From positions 4,578,392-4,642,391 of the forward strand of contig NZ_KI911783.1 of the NCBI RefSeq assembly GCF_000515415.1: DNA of 64,000 nucleotides, in the 5' to 3' direction. The position numbers were made by a program, and so were the translations under genes. This DNA comes from Bradyrhizobium sp. WSM1417 (GTDB lineage: Bacteria; Pseudomonadota; Alphaproteobacteria; Rhizobiales; Xanthobacteraceae). Under the pieces are notes generated by a model. It saw only the letters and a list, made by a program, of their open reading frames with translations, did not search any database and was not told where the DNA came from. Numbering within the stretch: the stretch's first letter is position 1; every line of letters begins with the position of its first letter. This document shows positions 17,948-28,100 of this stretch, piece by piece.

Positions 17948-17995
17948 CTTGTCAGCAAGTCGCCTTGTTAGCAAGTCGCCGTGTTAGCAGGTCGC
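17948..17995. repeat. Three tandem 16-bp units across the DsbA-like gene stop codon
   Basis: Three adjacent 16-base units (CTTGTCAGCAAGTCGC, CTTGTTAGCAAGTCGC, CGTGTTAGCAGGTCGC) differ at only a few positions. The last one holds the final Ala-Thr-Cys-stop codons of the gene (read leftward), and the other two lie downstream. Sixteen is not a multiple of three, so the copies are out of frame with each other. Confidence 0.8.
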
Positions 17996-18757
17996 TTTGC
18001 CGCAGCGGGCCACAGCGATCTTTTCCTTCAGGCTATCGACACCGACGGCGCCGACCACGATCTGCTTGCCGATCACGTAGCTGGGCGTGCCGTTCATGCC
18101 CATTGCTTCGGCGAGCTTGAAGTTCTCCTCGATGGTGCTGCGCACCTCGGCGCTGCCGATGTCCTTCTCGATCTTCGCGACGTCGAGACCGGCTTCCTTG
18201 GCCGCCTGAAGCGCGCGCGCCTTGTCGGCCGCGCCACGGCCGCCGAGCAGCTTCTGATGGAAATCGAGATATTTCTTGCCGGAGGGATCCTGCATGCGCA
18301 CGGCGACGGCGACCTGGGCTGCTTCGACCGAGCCCTGGCTCAGCACCGGAAATTCCTTCAGCACCACCTTCAGCTTCGGATCAGCCTTCATGAGGGTGAG
18401 CATGTCGTCCATCGCCCGCTTGCAGTAGCCGCAATTGTAGTCGAAGAACTCGACGAAGGTGACGTCGCCGTCCTTGTTGCCGAGCACGACCTGGCGCGGC
18501 GAGTTGAAGATCGCGTCGGAATTCTGCGCGACGCTGGCCTCGTGCTTCTGCGTCTCGGCCGCGGCCTGGCGCTTGGTGAGCTCGGCCATCGCTTCCTCGA
18601 GCACCTCGGGATGGGTGACGAGATAGTTCTTGATGATCACCTCGATGTCCGTGCGCTGGGCATCGGAGAAGCTGTCGGCCGACGCGGGCGCGGCTGCGCC
18701 GAACATGGCGAGCGCAAACAGCGCGGGAGCAAGCAGGCGCAGCGAAGGCATAGGCAA
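17984..18757 (-). CDS. DsbA-family thiol:disulfide oxidoreductase
   Basis: The 257-residue periplasmic protein has a signal peptide (about residues 1-27, cleavage after ASA), an N-terminal helical region with DIEVIIKNYLVTHPEVLEEA (the peptidase-inhibitor-like segment typical of Com1/ScsC-type DsbA proteins), a thioredoxin fold with active site CGYC at residues 109-112 and the cis-Pro loop GMNGTPSYVIG. It is expected to make or rearrange disulfides in secreted proteins. The C-terminus carries an extra Cys pair (ARCGKATC). The gene precedes aroQ in the same direction, with the DUF1236 gene between. Confidence 0.9.
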   Translation of the reverse strand: MPMPSLRLLAPALFALAMFGAAAPASADSFSDAQRTDIEVIIKNYLVTHPEVLEEAMAELTKRQAAAETQKHEASVAQNSDAIFNSPRQVVLGNKDGDVTFVEFFDYNCGYCKRAMDDMLTLMKADPKLKVVLKEFPVLSQGSVEAAQVAVAVRMQDPSGKKYLDFHQKLLGGRGAADKARALQAAKEAGLDVAKIEKDIGSAEVRSTIEENFKLAEAMGMNGTPSYVIGKQIVVGAVGVDSLKEKIAVARCGKATC

Positions 18758-18876
18758 ATCCTCTTATCCAAAGCAGGTTTCGGAAAACGTCCCGGCGGAC
18801 TTAAGCGCGGTGTCGTGACGTCGTTTCGTAAGGCGTCGTGGCGGAAGTGTCGTCGTGTAAGGTCGTCTTGGTCTTG

Positions 18877-20280
18877 TCAGTTGCGTGGCGGTTTCGACGC
18901 CACGATGTCGTCGGCCTTGACCCATCCAGGCGTGCCGACGGCGAAACGGGTTTTCGCGCGCGTCGCAAGCTCGCGGGCGGTCTTGTTGTCGCCGCGCAGA
19001 TAAGCGGCCTGCGCCGACGCCAGATCGGCCTCGGCATAGTCGCCCTTCCGGCCATAGGCCATCGCGAGCTGCATGTAGCCGAGAATGGCCTCCGGTTCCC
19101 GTGCGACCGCGGCCCGGAGAATCCGAACGGCGTCATCGGTGTAGGCCTTATTATCGGACCCAACCAGAGCCTGCCCAAGTAACATCTCGATGAGGGGCGC
19201 GTTGTTCGAGAGTGCGACAGCCTTGCGCAGGGCAGGGATCGCCTCGGCCGGCTTGCCGCCCTCCAACAGGGCCTGGCCGCGCACCTCGTAAAAATACGCA
19301 TTGTTGGGCTGGACCTGGATCAGCGCGTCGATCTGGGTGAGCGCGCTGCGCAAATCCCCGTGCAGATAGGTGCTGATGGCGCGGGCGTAGCGCGCCGGCA
19401 TGCTGTCGTTGGTCAGGGGATAGCGGCGATACACCGTCTCCGGCCGCTCCATGAAGGCGGAGATCTTGGCGCGCACCATGTCGTGGCGGAGCTGGAGCGC
19501 GGGATCGTCCTTCTTGTCCCAATAAGGGCTGGAGCTGGCGAACTCTTGCAAGGAAGCGACGCGCTCGGCGGGCATCGGGTGCGACTGGAGATAGGGATCG
19601 GCGCCGCGTGCCGCGAACAGGCTCTCGCTGGTGAAGCGCTTGAACGTCTCGTACATGCCCTTCGGCGATTGCTGGGTCGCAGTCAGGAATTTCACGCCGG
19701 CGCGATCGGCGTTCTCCTCCTGCTGCCGCTGGTAGGACAGCAACGTCCGGCGGATCATCTCCTGGGGGCCGGCGAGGGCAGCGGCTCCGGCATTGGCAAG
19801 GCCATTGTTGCCGGCGCTGCCACTGCCGCGGGTGCTGCCCACGGCCATCGCGCCGGCGCCGAGCAGCATCGCGATGATCATCTGGGTCTGGGCGTTGGCG
19901 AGCTGCTCGCGCAGCTTGGACAGATGGCCGCCGGCCAGATGCCCGGTCTCGTGCGCGAGCACGCCGATGATCTGGTTCGGCGTCTCCGACTGGAGGATCG
20001 CACCGTAATTGACGAAGATGCGGCGGCCATCGGCGACGAACGCGTTGAACGAGCCCTCGTTGACGATCACCATCTGGATGTTCTGCTTTTCCAGACCGGC
20101 GGCGCGCAGGATCGGGCGCGTGTATTCGCGCAGCAACTGCTCGGTCTCGGTGTCCCGCAGGACCGGCGGCCCCTTGGCCTGCGCATGCGCGGCCGAGAAC
20201 GGCGTCAGCGCGATCGCAGCCGCCGCGACGAGGGAGGTGAGGGCGGTGGCCGTCTTGCGCAATGCGATCTGGAACAACAT
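18877..20280 (-). CDS. M48 metalloprotease with TPR repeats (BepA-like)
   Basis: The 467-residue periplasmic zinc protease has a signal peptide (MLFQIALRKTATALTSLVAA, cleavage after AHA), the M48 domain with HETGH at residues 110-114 and the third ligand Glu in QQEENADRAG, then a C-terminal TPR region (about 290-450; PNNAYFYEVRGQALLEGGKP). The layout matches BepA/YfgC, which checks outer-membrane protein assembly. The start is the ATG before MLFQ; the frame is open a further 360 bases upstream, with no similarity. The protein tail ends KPPRN. Its downstream neighbour is the DsbA-like gene, which also serves envelope protein folding. Confidence 0.88.
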   Translation of the reverse strand: MLFQIALRKTATALTSLVAAAAIALTPFSAAHAQAKGPPVLRDTETEQLLREYTRPILRAAGLEKQNIQMVIVNEGSFNAFVADGRRIFVNYGAILQSETPNQIIGVLAHETGHLAGGHLSKLREQLANAQTQMIIAMLLGAGAMAVGSTRGSGSAGNNGLANAGAAALAGPQEMIRRTLLSYQRQQEENADRAGVKFLTATQQSPKGMYETFKRFTSESLFAARGADPYLQSHPMPAERVASLQEFASSSPYWDKKDDPALQLRHDMVRAKISAFMERPETVYRRYPLTNDSMPARYARAISTYLHGDLRSALTQIDALIQVQPNNAYFYEVRGQALLEGGKPAEAIPALRKAVALSNNAPLIEMLLGQALVGSDNKAYTDDAVRILRAAVAREPEAILGYMQLAMAYGRKGDYAEADLASAQAAYLRGDNKTARELATRAKTRFAVGTPGWVKADDIVASKPPRN

Positions 20281-20500
20281 CAAGCGGTCTGGGTCAAACG
20301 GTCTTGTCAGCGGGCTGGTCAAGCATTCTTGGTCGGGCAGTTTCGTGATTGGTTTTGGCGATTGGCGGCGGACCGGATACGCGATATGCCCTTTTGAGCC
20401 GTTCCCCTTATGAGCCGTACAATGCGGCCAGTCTGGGGCGCAAGCACCCCGTTTTTCCCGGGTCGGACGGATCGGCCCCGCCAGCGAATAGCAGAAATCG

Positions 20501-21688
20501 ATGCACGATGCGACATTGAGGAACCGGTTGGGGCAGTGGCTCGCGCCCTCCCGCCGCAGTGATGTTCCCCCGTTCATGGTGATGGACGTGATGGCCGCGG
20601 CGGCCCGGATCGAGGCGGCCGGAGGCCATGTCATCCACATGGAGGTTGGCCAGCCCGCCGCCGGCGCGCCGAAGACCGCGATTGTTGCCGCCCATGCGGC
20701 GCTCGAGGCGGGGCGGATTGATTATACCTCAGCGCTCGGCATCCCCTCCTTGCGCGCGCGCATCGCGCGGCATTATCGCGATGCCTATGGCTGTGACGTC
20801 AGCCCCGAGCGGATCGTGGTGACCACCGGCTCCTCCGGCGGGTTCATTCTGGCATTCCTCGCGATGTTCGAGCCGGGCGACCGCGTTGCAGTAACGGTGC
20901 CGGGTTATCCGCCGTACCGTCATATCCTCACCGCGCTCGGTTGCGAGCCGGTGCTGATCGAGACCACGAACGAGACGCGCCATGCGCTGACAGGCGAGGC
21001 GCTGCTGGCCGCCCATCGCAAGGCGCCGCTGAAGGGCGTGCTGGTCGGCAGCCCCGCCAATCCGACCGGGACGATGATGTCCCGCGAGGCGCTCGCCGGC
21101 CTGATCGCTGCGGCGGAAGGCGCGGGCATCCGTTTCATCTCGGACGAGATCTATCATGGGCTCGACTATGCGTTTCCCGCGGTGACGGCGGCGGCGCTGT
21201 CGGACGACGCGCTCGTGATCAACTCGTTCTCGAAGTATTTCTGCATGACGGGCTGGCGCGTCGGCTGGATGGTCGTGCCCGAGATTCTGGTGCGGCCGAT
21301 CGAGCGGCTGCAGCAGAACCTGTCGATCTCGGTGCCGTCACTGTCGCAGATCGCGGCCGAAGCGGCCTTCGATGGCGCGGCCGAGATGGAGGAGATCAAG
21401 CACGGCTATCAGGAAAACCGGCGCATCCTGATCGAGGGATTGCCCAAGGCCGGCCTGACCAGGTTTCTGCCGGCTGACGGCGCATTCTATCTCTATGCGG
21501 ACGTCTCGGACTTCACCTCCGACAGTTTCGAGTTCGCCAAGCAGATGCTCGAACAGGCCCATGTCGCGGTCACGCCGGGGCTCGACTTCGATCCCATTCA
21601 TGGTCGTTCATTCATACGGCTCTCTTATGCGCGTTCGGCTGCGGAGATGCGGGAAGCAGTTGACCGGATCGCTCACTGGCTTAAATAG
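20501..21688 (+). CDS. PLP-dependent class I/II aminotransferase
   Basis: The 395-residue fold-type I enzyme carries the PLP Lys245 in SFSKYFCMTGWRVGW, Asn187 in GSPANPTGT, Asp215 and Tyr218 in SDEIYHGLDY, TTGSSGGFILAF and the C-terminal Arg in SFIRLSYA. It resembles aspartate/aromatic-type aminotransferases that move an amino group to 2-oxoglutarate. The substrate is not determinable. It is followed 33 bases later by bioY, so co-transcription is likely, but a biotin-related role is not implied by the family. Upstream is the divergent M48 protease. Confidence 0.9.
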   Translation: MHDATLRNRLGQWLAPSRRSDVPPFMVMDVMAAAARIEAAGGHVIHMEVGQPAAGAPKTAIVAAHAALEAGRIDYTSALGIPSLRARIARHYRDAYGCDVSPERIVVTTGSSGGFILAFLAMFEPGDRVAVTVPGYPPYRHILTALGCEPVLIETTNETRHALTGEALLAAHRKAPLKGVLVGSPANPTGTMMSREALAGLIAAAEGAGIRFISDEIYHGLDYAFPAVTAAALSDDALVINSFSKYFCMTGWRVGWMVVPEILVRPIERLQQNLSISVPSLSQIAAEAAFDGAAEMEEIKHGYQENRRILIEGLPKAGLTRFLPADGAFYLYADVSDFTSDSFEFAKQMLEQAHVAVTPGLDFDPIHGRSFIRLSYARSAAEMREAVDRIAHWLK

Positions 21689-21721
21689 CCGCCAGTTTTC
21701 GACAGCCTTCTGGAGTGCAAT

Positions 21722-22324
21722 TTGTCTGACCGTTCCGTCCCGTCTACCGCCACGCATTCTCCTCTCGCCGCATTGATGTGGCCGATCCGGCCCGGTGAAA
21801 CCGTCGGCGCCTTGCGCGCTGTCGTGCTGATTGCGCTCGGCACCGCCTTGATGGCGCTGTCGGCCAAGGTGAACCTGCCGCTGCCTTACGTGCCCATGAC
21901 ATTGCAGACGCTGGTCGTGTTGATGATCGGCGCCGCCTATGGCTGGCGGCTTGGCAGCGCAACCATGATCGCCTACCTCGCCGAGGGCGCAATGGGCCTG
22001 CCGGTGTTCGCCGGTCCGGTTGGTGGAATCGCACCGCTGGTCGGCCCGACCGCGGGCTATCTGTTCGGCTTCATTGGCGCCGCCTTCGTCACCGGCTGGC
22101 TCGCCGAGCGTGGCTGGGATCGCAGCGTAACGCTGCTGTTTGCGGCCATGGCCGTCGGCCACATCCTCATTCTGGCCGCGGGCTTTGGCTGGCTGGCCTT
22201 CGGCCTTGGCGCCGCAAAGGCGTGGCAGGTCGGCCTGATGCCATTCGTTGCGGCCTCGCTGGTCAAGAACGCGCTGGGCGCGACGTTGATGCCGGCGATA
22301 TGCCGGGTGGTCGATCGCGGGTAA
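21722..22324 (+). CDS. bioY: Biotin transporter BioY
   Basis: The 200-residue protein is the substrate-binding S component of the energy-coupling (ECF) biotin transporter. It has about six membrane segments, the typical PYVPMTLQTLVVLMIGAAYG region, and EGAMGLPVFAG with PTAGYLFGFIGAAFVTGWL. The start is a TTG (TTGTCTGACC) seven bases after GGAG. In alphaproteobacteria BioY can work alone or with BioM/BioN; no such genes are nearby. I see no BioR-like box. The supplied biotin would serve AccB, encoded about 5.6 kb away. Confidence 0.93.
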   Translation: MSDRSVPSTATHSPLAALMWPIRPGETVGALRAVVLIALGTALMALSAKVNLPLPYVPMTLQTLVVLMIGAAYGWRLGSATMIAYLAEGAMGLPVFAGPVGGIAPLVGPTAGYLFGFIGAAFVTGWLAERGWDRSVTLLFAAMAVGHILILAAGFGWLAFGLGAAKAWQVGLMPFVAASLVKNALGATLMPAICRVVDRG

Positions 22325-22355
22325 AGCGCGCAATATCGAGCAGTTCCGATTGACA

Positions 22356-22395
22356 GGGCCGGCCAAGTTGATCTTGGCTGGCCCGGCGTTTTGAG
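22356..22395 (+). terminator. Terminator after bioY
   Basis: GGGCCGGCCAAG pairs with CTTGGCTGGCCC (one G-T pair) over a 5-base loop and is followed by GGCGTTTTG. It separates bioY from the dctA-like gene; a TTGACA sequence overlaps its left edge at 22350. Confidence 0.6.
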
Positions 22396-22408
22396 GGGGA
22401 GTGAAACA

Positions 22409-23743
22409 ATGACGACGACAACGATGGTGGGGGCGCCGGTCGCGCCGCCCGCCGCCAAGCCGTGGTACAAGGTACTTTATATCCAGGTGCTGATCGCGAT
22501 CGTGCTCGGCGCCATCGTCGGCTGGCTCTGGCCGTCAGTCGCCACCAACGAGTGGATCAAGGCACTCGGCGACGGCTTCATCAAGCTGATCAAGATGGTG
22601 ATCGCGCCGATCATCTTCTGCACCGTTGTCTCGGGCATCGCCCATATCCAGGACGCCAAGAAGGTCGGCCGCATCGGCGTCAAGGCGCTAGTCTATTTCG
22701 AGATCGTCTCGACCTTCGCACTGGTGATCGGCCTGGTCATCGGCAATCTGGTGAAGCCGGGTGCGGGCTTCGGCGGCGCCGCCGCCAACGCGCAGGCCGT
22801 CGCCAACTACGCCAAACAGGCCGAAGGCCAGAAGTCGGTCGACTTCGTGCTGCACATCATTCCGGACACCGTCGTCGGCGCCTTCGCGCAAGGCGAGATC
22901 CTGCAGGTGCTGCTGTTCTCGGTGCTGTTCGGCTTCGCCATCATGGGGCTCGGCGAACGCGGCCACACCATCCGCAGCTTCATCGACGACGCCGCGCATG
23001 CGGTGTTCGGCGTCATCTCCATCGTGATGCGCGCGGCGCCGATCGGCGCCTTCGGCGCGATGGCCTACACCATCGGCAAGTTCGGCACCGGGGCGATCCT
23101 CAACCTGATCGGCCTGATCGCGACGTTCTACCTGACCGCGGCGCTGTTCGTGTTCGTCGTGCTCGGAATCATCGCGCGCTTCGCCGGCTTCTCCATCTTC
23201 AAGTTTCTCGCCTACATCAAGGACGAGCTGCTGATCGTGCTCGGCACCTCGTCCTCGGAAAGCGCGTTGCCGTCCTTGATGGAAAAGCTCGAGCGCCTCG
23301 GCTGCTCGAAGTCGGTGGTCGGCCTCGTGGTGCCCACGGGCTATTCGTTCAATCTCGACGGCACCAACATCTACATGACTCTGGCGACCCTGTTCATCGC
23401 GCAGGCGCTGGGCTTCGATCTCACCTTCGGCCAGCAGCTCACCATCCTGGTAGTGGCGATGCTGACCTCGAAGGGCGCCTCCGGTATCACGGGCGCGGGC
23501 TTCATCACGCTGGCGGCGACGCTCGCCGTGGTCGATCCGCGCCTCGTGCCGGGCATGGCGATTGTGCTCGGCATCGACAAGTTCATGAGCGAGTGCCGCG
23601 CGCTGACCAATCTGTGCGGCAACGGCGTTGCCTGCGTGATCGTCGCCTGGTGGGAGGGCGAGCTCGATCGCGACAAGCTCAACGCCAACCTCGCCAAGCA
23701 GATCGATCCGACCGACATGGAAACGGCCGTCACGACGGATTGA
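22409..23743 (+). CDS. dctA: DctA-type dicarboxylate/amino acid:cation symporter
   Basis: The 444-residue inner-membrane protein belongs to the DAACS family. Signatures are the N-terminal [20 protein letters not shown], the serine-rich re-entrant loop [18 protein letters not shown], the substrate-binding [20 protein letters not shown], and the second hairpin [15 protein letters not shown]. DctA carries succinate, fumarate and malate into rhizobia, needed for bacteroid nitrogen fixation, but several paralogues exist, so the substrate is inferred. The start ATG follows GAGGGGGAG. No dctBD regulator pair is adjacent. Confidence 0.9.
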   Translation: MTTTTMVGAPVAPPAAKPWYKVLYIQVLIAIVLGAIVGWLWPSVATNEWIKALGDGFIKLIKMVIAPIIFCTVVSGIAHIQDAKKVGRIGVKALVYFEIVSTFALVIGLVIGNLVKPGAGFGGAAANAQAVANYAKQAEGQKSVDFVLHIIPDTVVGAFAQGEILQVLLFSVLFGFAIMGLGERGHTIRSFIDDAAHAVFGVISIVMRAAPIGAFGAMAYTIGKFGTGAILNLIGLIATFYLTAALFVFVVLGIIARFAGFSIFKFLAYIKDELLIVLGTSSSESALPSLMEKLERLGCSKSVVGLVVPTGYSFNLDGTNIYMTLATLFIAQALGFDLTFGQQLTILVVAMLTSKGASGITGAGFITLAATLAVVDPRLVPGMAIVLGIDKFMSECRALTNLCGNGVACVIVAWWEGELDRDKLNANLAKQIDPTDMETAVTTD

Positions 23744-23757
23744 TCTGCAAGCTGTCA

Positions 23758-23782
23758 CTGACGGCGCCAGCCGCGCCGTCAG
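23758..23782. terminator. Hairpin after the dctA-like gene
   Basis: CTGACGGCG and CGCCGTCAG flank a 7-base loop, 15 bases past the stop codon of the symporter. No T run follows, so terminator function is uncertain. Confidence 0.4.
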
Positions 23783-23869
23783 GTCTTGAAATAGCAGGGC
23801 TGGTCGAGATCCTCGATCAGCCCTTTTTCTTGCGGCCGCACTCGCGATCCTCGCCGCGTGCGCAGAGGG

Positions 23870-25102
23870 TTAGAACCGCTCCGGCCGGTACGGCATCGGA
23901 TCGATCGCCGGCGTTTCGCCGCTCATCATCTCGGCGAGCAGGCGCCCGGTCGCGGGCCCCAGCGTAAAGCCCTGGTGGCCGTGGCCGAAGTTCATCCACA
24001 GGCCGGGATGGCGTGGGGCTGGGCCGAGCACCGGCAGCATGTCGGGCGTGCAGGGGCGGGTGCCGAACCATGGGTCGGGCTCGACCCGCTTGCCGAGATC
24101 GATCAGCTCGCGCGCGGAGGCTTCCGCGCTGGCGAGCTGCACGGGCGTTGCGAGCGCGTCCAGGCCGGTCAGCTCCGCGCCGGTGGTGATGCGGATGCCT
24201 TTGGCCATCGGACCCATGGCGTAGCCGCCGGCTTTGTCGACGAGCGGCAGATCGAGCGAGGCGCCACCGCTGTAATGCATGTGGTAGCCGCGCTTGCGCA
24301 CCAGCGGGATGCGATAGCCGAATTTGAGCAGGAGATCGGGCGACCACGGCCCGAGCGTCACCACGGCATGGGTGGCGTCGACGTGTCCAACGTCGGTCTT
24401 GACCGACCAGCCGGTGGCGGTCTGCTGCAGGCTTTGGGCATCACCGAGCACGATGGTGCCGCCGAGGCGCTCGAACAGATCGGCATAGGCCGTGACCAGC
24501 GCGCCGGGATCGGACACGGTCCAGGTGTCGAGCCAATGGATCGCGCCGGGCAGGTCGTCGCGCAGGACAGGTTCGGCCTTGGCGAGCTCGGCGCCGGAGA
24601 GCGCACGAAACCTCACGCCGAATTCGCGCTGGTCCTCTTCCGCCGCCTTGACGGCGAGATCGAACGAAGCTGCGTCGCGATGCAGGTGCCGGTATCCCGC
24701 GCGGCGGATCAGATTATCGGCGTGAGCTTCGCGAATGAGGATGTCGTGCTCCGCCGTCGCGTAGGCGATCAGCCGCGCCCAGGCGTCGATCGCCTCGCGA
24801 TGCCGCTTCGGCGCCGAATGCCACCAATAGCGGAGCAGGGGCTCGATATGGAGATGAAGCGACGAGAGGCTGTAACGCACGTCGTTGGTGCGGCCGGTCG
24901 CGATCTTCAGGAGCGTGGCGAGGTCGCGCGGCATCGGATAGGGGCGCACCGCTTCCGCCTGGATCATGCCGGCATTGCCGTAGCTGGTCTCGCGGCCCGG
25001 CTCCCTGCGGTCGACCAGCGTGACGGACCAGCCGCGCTGCTGGAGGTGCAGCGCCGCGCTGACGCCGATCATGCCGCCGCCGAGGACGATCGCGCTTTGC
25101 AT
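23870..25102 (-). CDS. dadA: D-amino acid dehydrogenase (DadA-type FAD oxidoreductase)
   Basis: The 410-residue flavoprotein has an N-terminal FAD-binding Rossmann fold (AIVLGGGMIGVSAALHLQQ, then TLVDRREPG), a DAO-type substrate domain, and the C-terminal FAD segment (LWMNFGHGHQGFTLGPATG). It matches the small subunit of bacterial D-amino acid dehydrogenase, which oxidises D-alanine and similar compounds and passes electrons to quinones. The start MQSAIVLGGG is preceded by GAGAGG; six more codons are open upstream. No alanine racemase (dadX) gene is near, so the substrate could differ. Confidence 0.85.
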   Translation of the reverse strand: MQSAIVLGGGMIGVSAALHLQQRGWSVTLVDRREPGRETSYGNAGMIQAEAVRPYPMPRDLATLLKIATGRTNDVRYSLSSLHLHIEPLLRYWWHSAPKRHREAIDAWARLIAYATAEHDILIREAHADNLIRRAGYRHLHRDAASFDLAVKAAEEDQREFGVRFRALSGAELAKAEPVLRDDLPGAIHWLDTWTVSDPGALVTAYADLFERLGGTIVLGDAQSLQQTATGWSVKTDVGHVDATHAVVTLGPWSPDLLLKFGYRIPLVRKRGYHMHYSGGASLDLPLVDKAGGYAMGPMAKGIRITTGAELTGLDALATPVQLASAEASARELIDLGKRVEPDPWFGTRPCTPDMLPVLGPAPRHPGLWMNFGHGHQGFTLGPATGRLLAEMMSGETPAIDPMPYRPERF

Positions 25103-25124
25103 TTGAACTGACCTCTCCAAATCA

Positions 25125-25155
25125 AAACCGCCCGGCTTGGCCGGGCGGTTTCGAC
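25125..25155 (-). terminator. Terminator after rne
   Basis: AAACCGCCCGGC and GCCGGGCGGTTT form a perfect 12-bp stem around a 3-base loop, 18 bases past the rne stop codon. It also lies immediately upstream of the DadA-type gene start, reading leftward. Confidence 0.7.
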
Positions 25156-25168
25156 TGTCTTGTTCGCT

Positions 25169-28100
25169 CTATTCGCCGCCGCCGAAGCGGCGGGACCACC
25201 AGCCGGCACGACGCGGTGCGGCCGACGTTTCGCTTGCCGCTGCGGGCGCGGGCTCCGGAGCCGCTGCGGGCGGGGCAACCGGCTCGGCCGCCTGAGCAAC
25301 CGGTGCCGGTTCACTCTGGCTGCTCGACAGGAAGCTCACCTTTTCCCGAACCGTCGAACGGCGTCGTGCGGCCTTGTCGTCGGCGTGCTCTTCGTCCGCG
25401 GCAGCAGGAGCCGGCTCAGGCTGGGCCGTTGCCTCGATCTTTGACTCGGCGCGCGGCTCTGGCTGGGTGACCTGCGGCTGCGAGGTGTGCTCGGCCTGTG
25501 CAATCGAGGGCGCAGCCTCGCCGCCAAAACCGTCGAAATCGGCGACTGCGTCGGTCGCTTCCGACGGCGCATTGGCAGTGAGCTCGTCGCTGATGGAGCC
25601 GGCGAGACCTTCCTCGCCAGGACCACGACGGCGGCGACCGCCACGGCGCCCACGCCGGCGCCGGCGATCGGCGCTGCCCTGCTGCTCGCCACGGGCTGCC
25701 TGTTCCTCGCCTTCCTCGCCTTCTGGCTCGGCCTCGGCATCCTCTTCGCCTTCGCCGGCTGCCATGGCCGTCTCGGCAAGAGCGGGAGCGCCATCCTCGC
25801 GCATCTCCTCGTCGCGCGGGCCACCGCGACCGCGGCGGCGACGGCGACGCTTGCGGCGCTGGCTGTCCTGTTCGGTCGCGGCGTCGCCTGCGGCCTGCTC
25901 CTCGACGAGACCCTCGGTCTCCTCGGTCTCGACCTCGGATTCGGTCTCGGGATCGAACTCCTCGTCGTCATAAGCCTCTTCGACCAGGGGCGGCGGGCTT
26001 GCGGCCGCCTGCGCCGCCAGCAGAGCCTTGGCGGCTTCAAGCGTATGCACCTGCTCGCCGCGGTCGATGACATAGGCCTGAGGCCCGTTGACGCTCGGGT
26101 CGGCGATGACCGACAACGTGACCTTGAAACCGTTCTCGAGGTCGCGCAGATGGCCGCGCTTGTGGTTCAGCACATAGAGCGCGACGTCGGTGCGGGTGCG
26201 GACCACCAGATTGTGGGTCGCGCCCTTCATCAGGATCTCTTCGAGGCCGCGCAGCAATTGGAGCGCAACCGAGGACACCGAGCGCACATGGCCGGTGCCG
26301 CCGCAATGCGTGCAGGGATCGGTCGAGGATTCCAGCACGCTGGCGCGGATGCGCTGGCGCGACATCTCGAGCAGGCCGAAATGCGAGATGCGTCCGACCT
26401 GGATCCGCGCGCGGTCCTGCCGGAGGCAATCGGACAGCTTGCGTTCGACCGCGCGGTTGTTGCGCTTCTCGTCCATGTCGATGAAGTCGATGACGATCAG
26501 GCCGGCGAGGTCGCGCAGCCGAAGCTGACGCGCGACCTCCTCGGAAGCTTCGAGATTGGTCTTGAGCGCGGTGTCCTCGATATGATGCTCGCGCGTCGAA
26601 CGACCGGAGTTGACGTCGATCGAGACCAGCGCTTCGGTCTGGTTGATGACGATGTAGCCGCCGGAGCGCAACTGCACGGTCGGCGAGAACATCGCATCCA
26701 GCTGGCTTTCGACGCCCATGCGCGAGAACAGCGGCTGGCCGTCGCGATACTGCTTCACCGCGCTCACATTGGCTGGCATCAGCATCTTCATGAAGTCGCG
26801 CGCTTCACGGTAACCAGATTCACCGGCAACTGAGATCTCGTCGATCTCCTTGTTGTAGAGGTCGCGCAGCGAGCGCTTGATCAGCGAGCCTTCCTCGTAG
26901 ACGAGGGTCGGGGCCTGCGACTTCAGCGTCATGTCGCGCACCGTCTCCCACATCCGGATCAGGTACTCGAAATCGCGCTTGATCTCGGGCTTGGTGCGGG
27001 CGGCACCCGCGGTGCGCAGAATGATCCCCATGCCCTCGGGCACGTCGAGATCCTGCACCACTTCCTTCAGGCGCGAACGGTCCTGCGCGCTCGTGATCTT
27101 GCGGCTGATGCCGCCGCCGCGCGCGGTGTTCGGCATCAAGACGGCATAGCGGCCGGCGAGCGAGAGGTAGGTCGTCAGCGCCGCGCCCTTGTTGCCGCGC
27201 TCTTCCTTGACGACCTGCACCAGCATCACCTGGCGGCGCTTGATCACTTCCTGGATCTTGTACTGGCGGCGGGGACGGAAGGTGCGTTCCGGCACTTCCT
27301 CCAGCACATCGTCGCCGCCGACGGATTCAACGACGTCCTCTTCGGCTTCCTCGTCGTCCTCGTCTTCGTCATCATCCTCGGCCGTCGCGTCGGAGTCGTG
27401 ATGCGAAGCCTGCGCACTCTCGCCGGGGGCGTACACGGCGTCGGCAGGCTCAGTAGCCGATGTCACGGCCTCGGCAAGATCGTCGGCGTGTGCGTCGGAG
27501 GCAACCTCCTGCGGCTCGGCAACGGCCTCGGTGGCGACCGCGGGCTCGGCGCCGATCGCTGCGACAGGCGCCGGTGTTTCCTCGGCATGGTCGTGGCCGT
27601 GATGATCGTGCTCGCCGTGATGATCGTGGTCGTGATGTTCGTGCGCGTGATGATCGTCACCATGGGCATGATGATGGTCGTCGTGGTCATGCCCTTCGTG
27701 GTCATGCGCTTCGTGGCCGTGATCGTGATGATCGTGGCCGTCGTGCTCGCCGTGATGCTCTGCGCCGGCGTGCAGGTGCTCGCCCTGGTGCGAAGCGCCC
27801 TCGGGCAGGGCCTCGCCCTGGACCTGCCGGGTCGCGGGATCGGTGCCTTCGACGATTTCGCTGCGGACGCGCTCGCCATGGCTACGGCGGCGGGAATTGC
27901 GGTGGCGGGAGCGGCGGCGGCCCTGGGAGCGGTTCTCGCTCTCTTCCTCGGCCTCGCGATGGGCCTGCTCCTCGGCTTCGATCAGCGCCTGTCGGTCGGC
28001 AACCGGGATCTGGTAGTAGTCGGGATGGATTTCGCTGAAGGCGAGGAAGCCGTGGCGGTTGCCGCCATATTCGACGAAAGCGGCCTGGAGCGAGGGTTCG

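Noticed and set aside
18877..20640. Longer 587-residue start for the M48 protease
   Set aside because: The extra 120 residues have no ribosome site and no similarity; the signal peptide begins at the ATG at 20280.
21689..21721. BioR box or biotin riboswitch before bioY
   Set aside because: No TTATnnATAA-like sequence or structured leader is present in the 33-base gap.
22340..22360. TTGACA at 22350 as a promoter for the dctA-like gene
   Set aside because: It overlaps the bioY terminator and no -10 box follows at a suitable distance.
22462..23967. 501-codon frame inside the dctA-like gene
   Set aside because: It is the +1-frame shadow of the symporter; composition is Arg/Gly/His-rich and matches no family.
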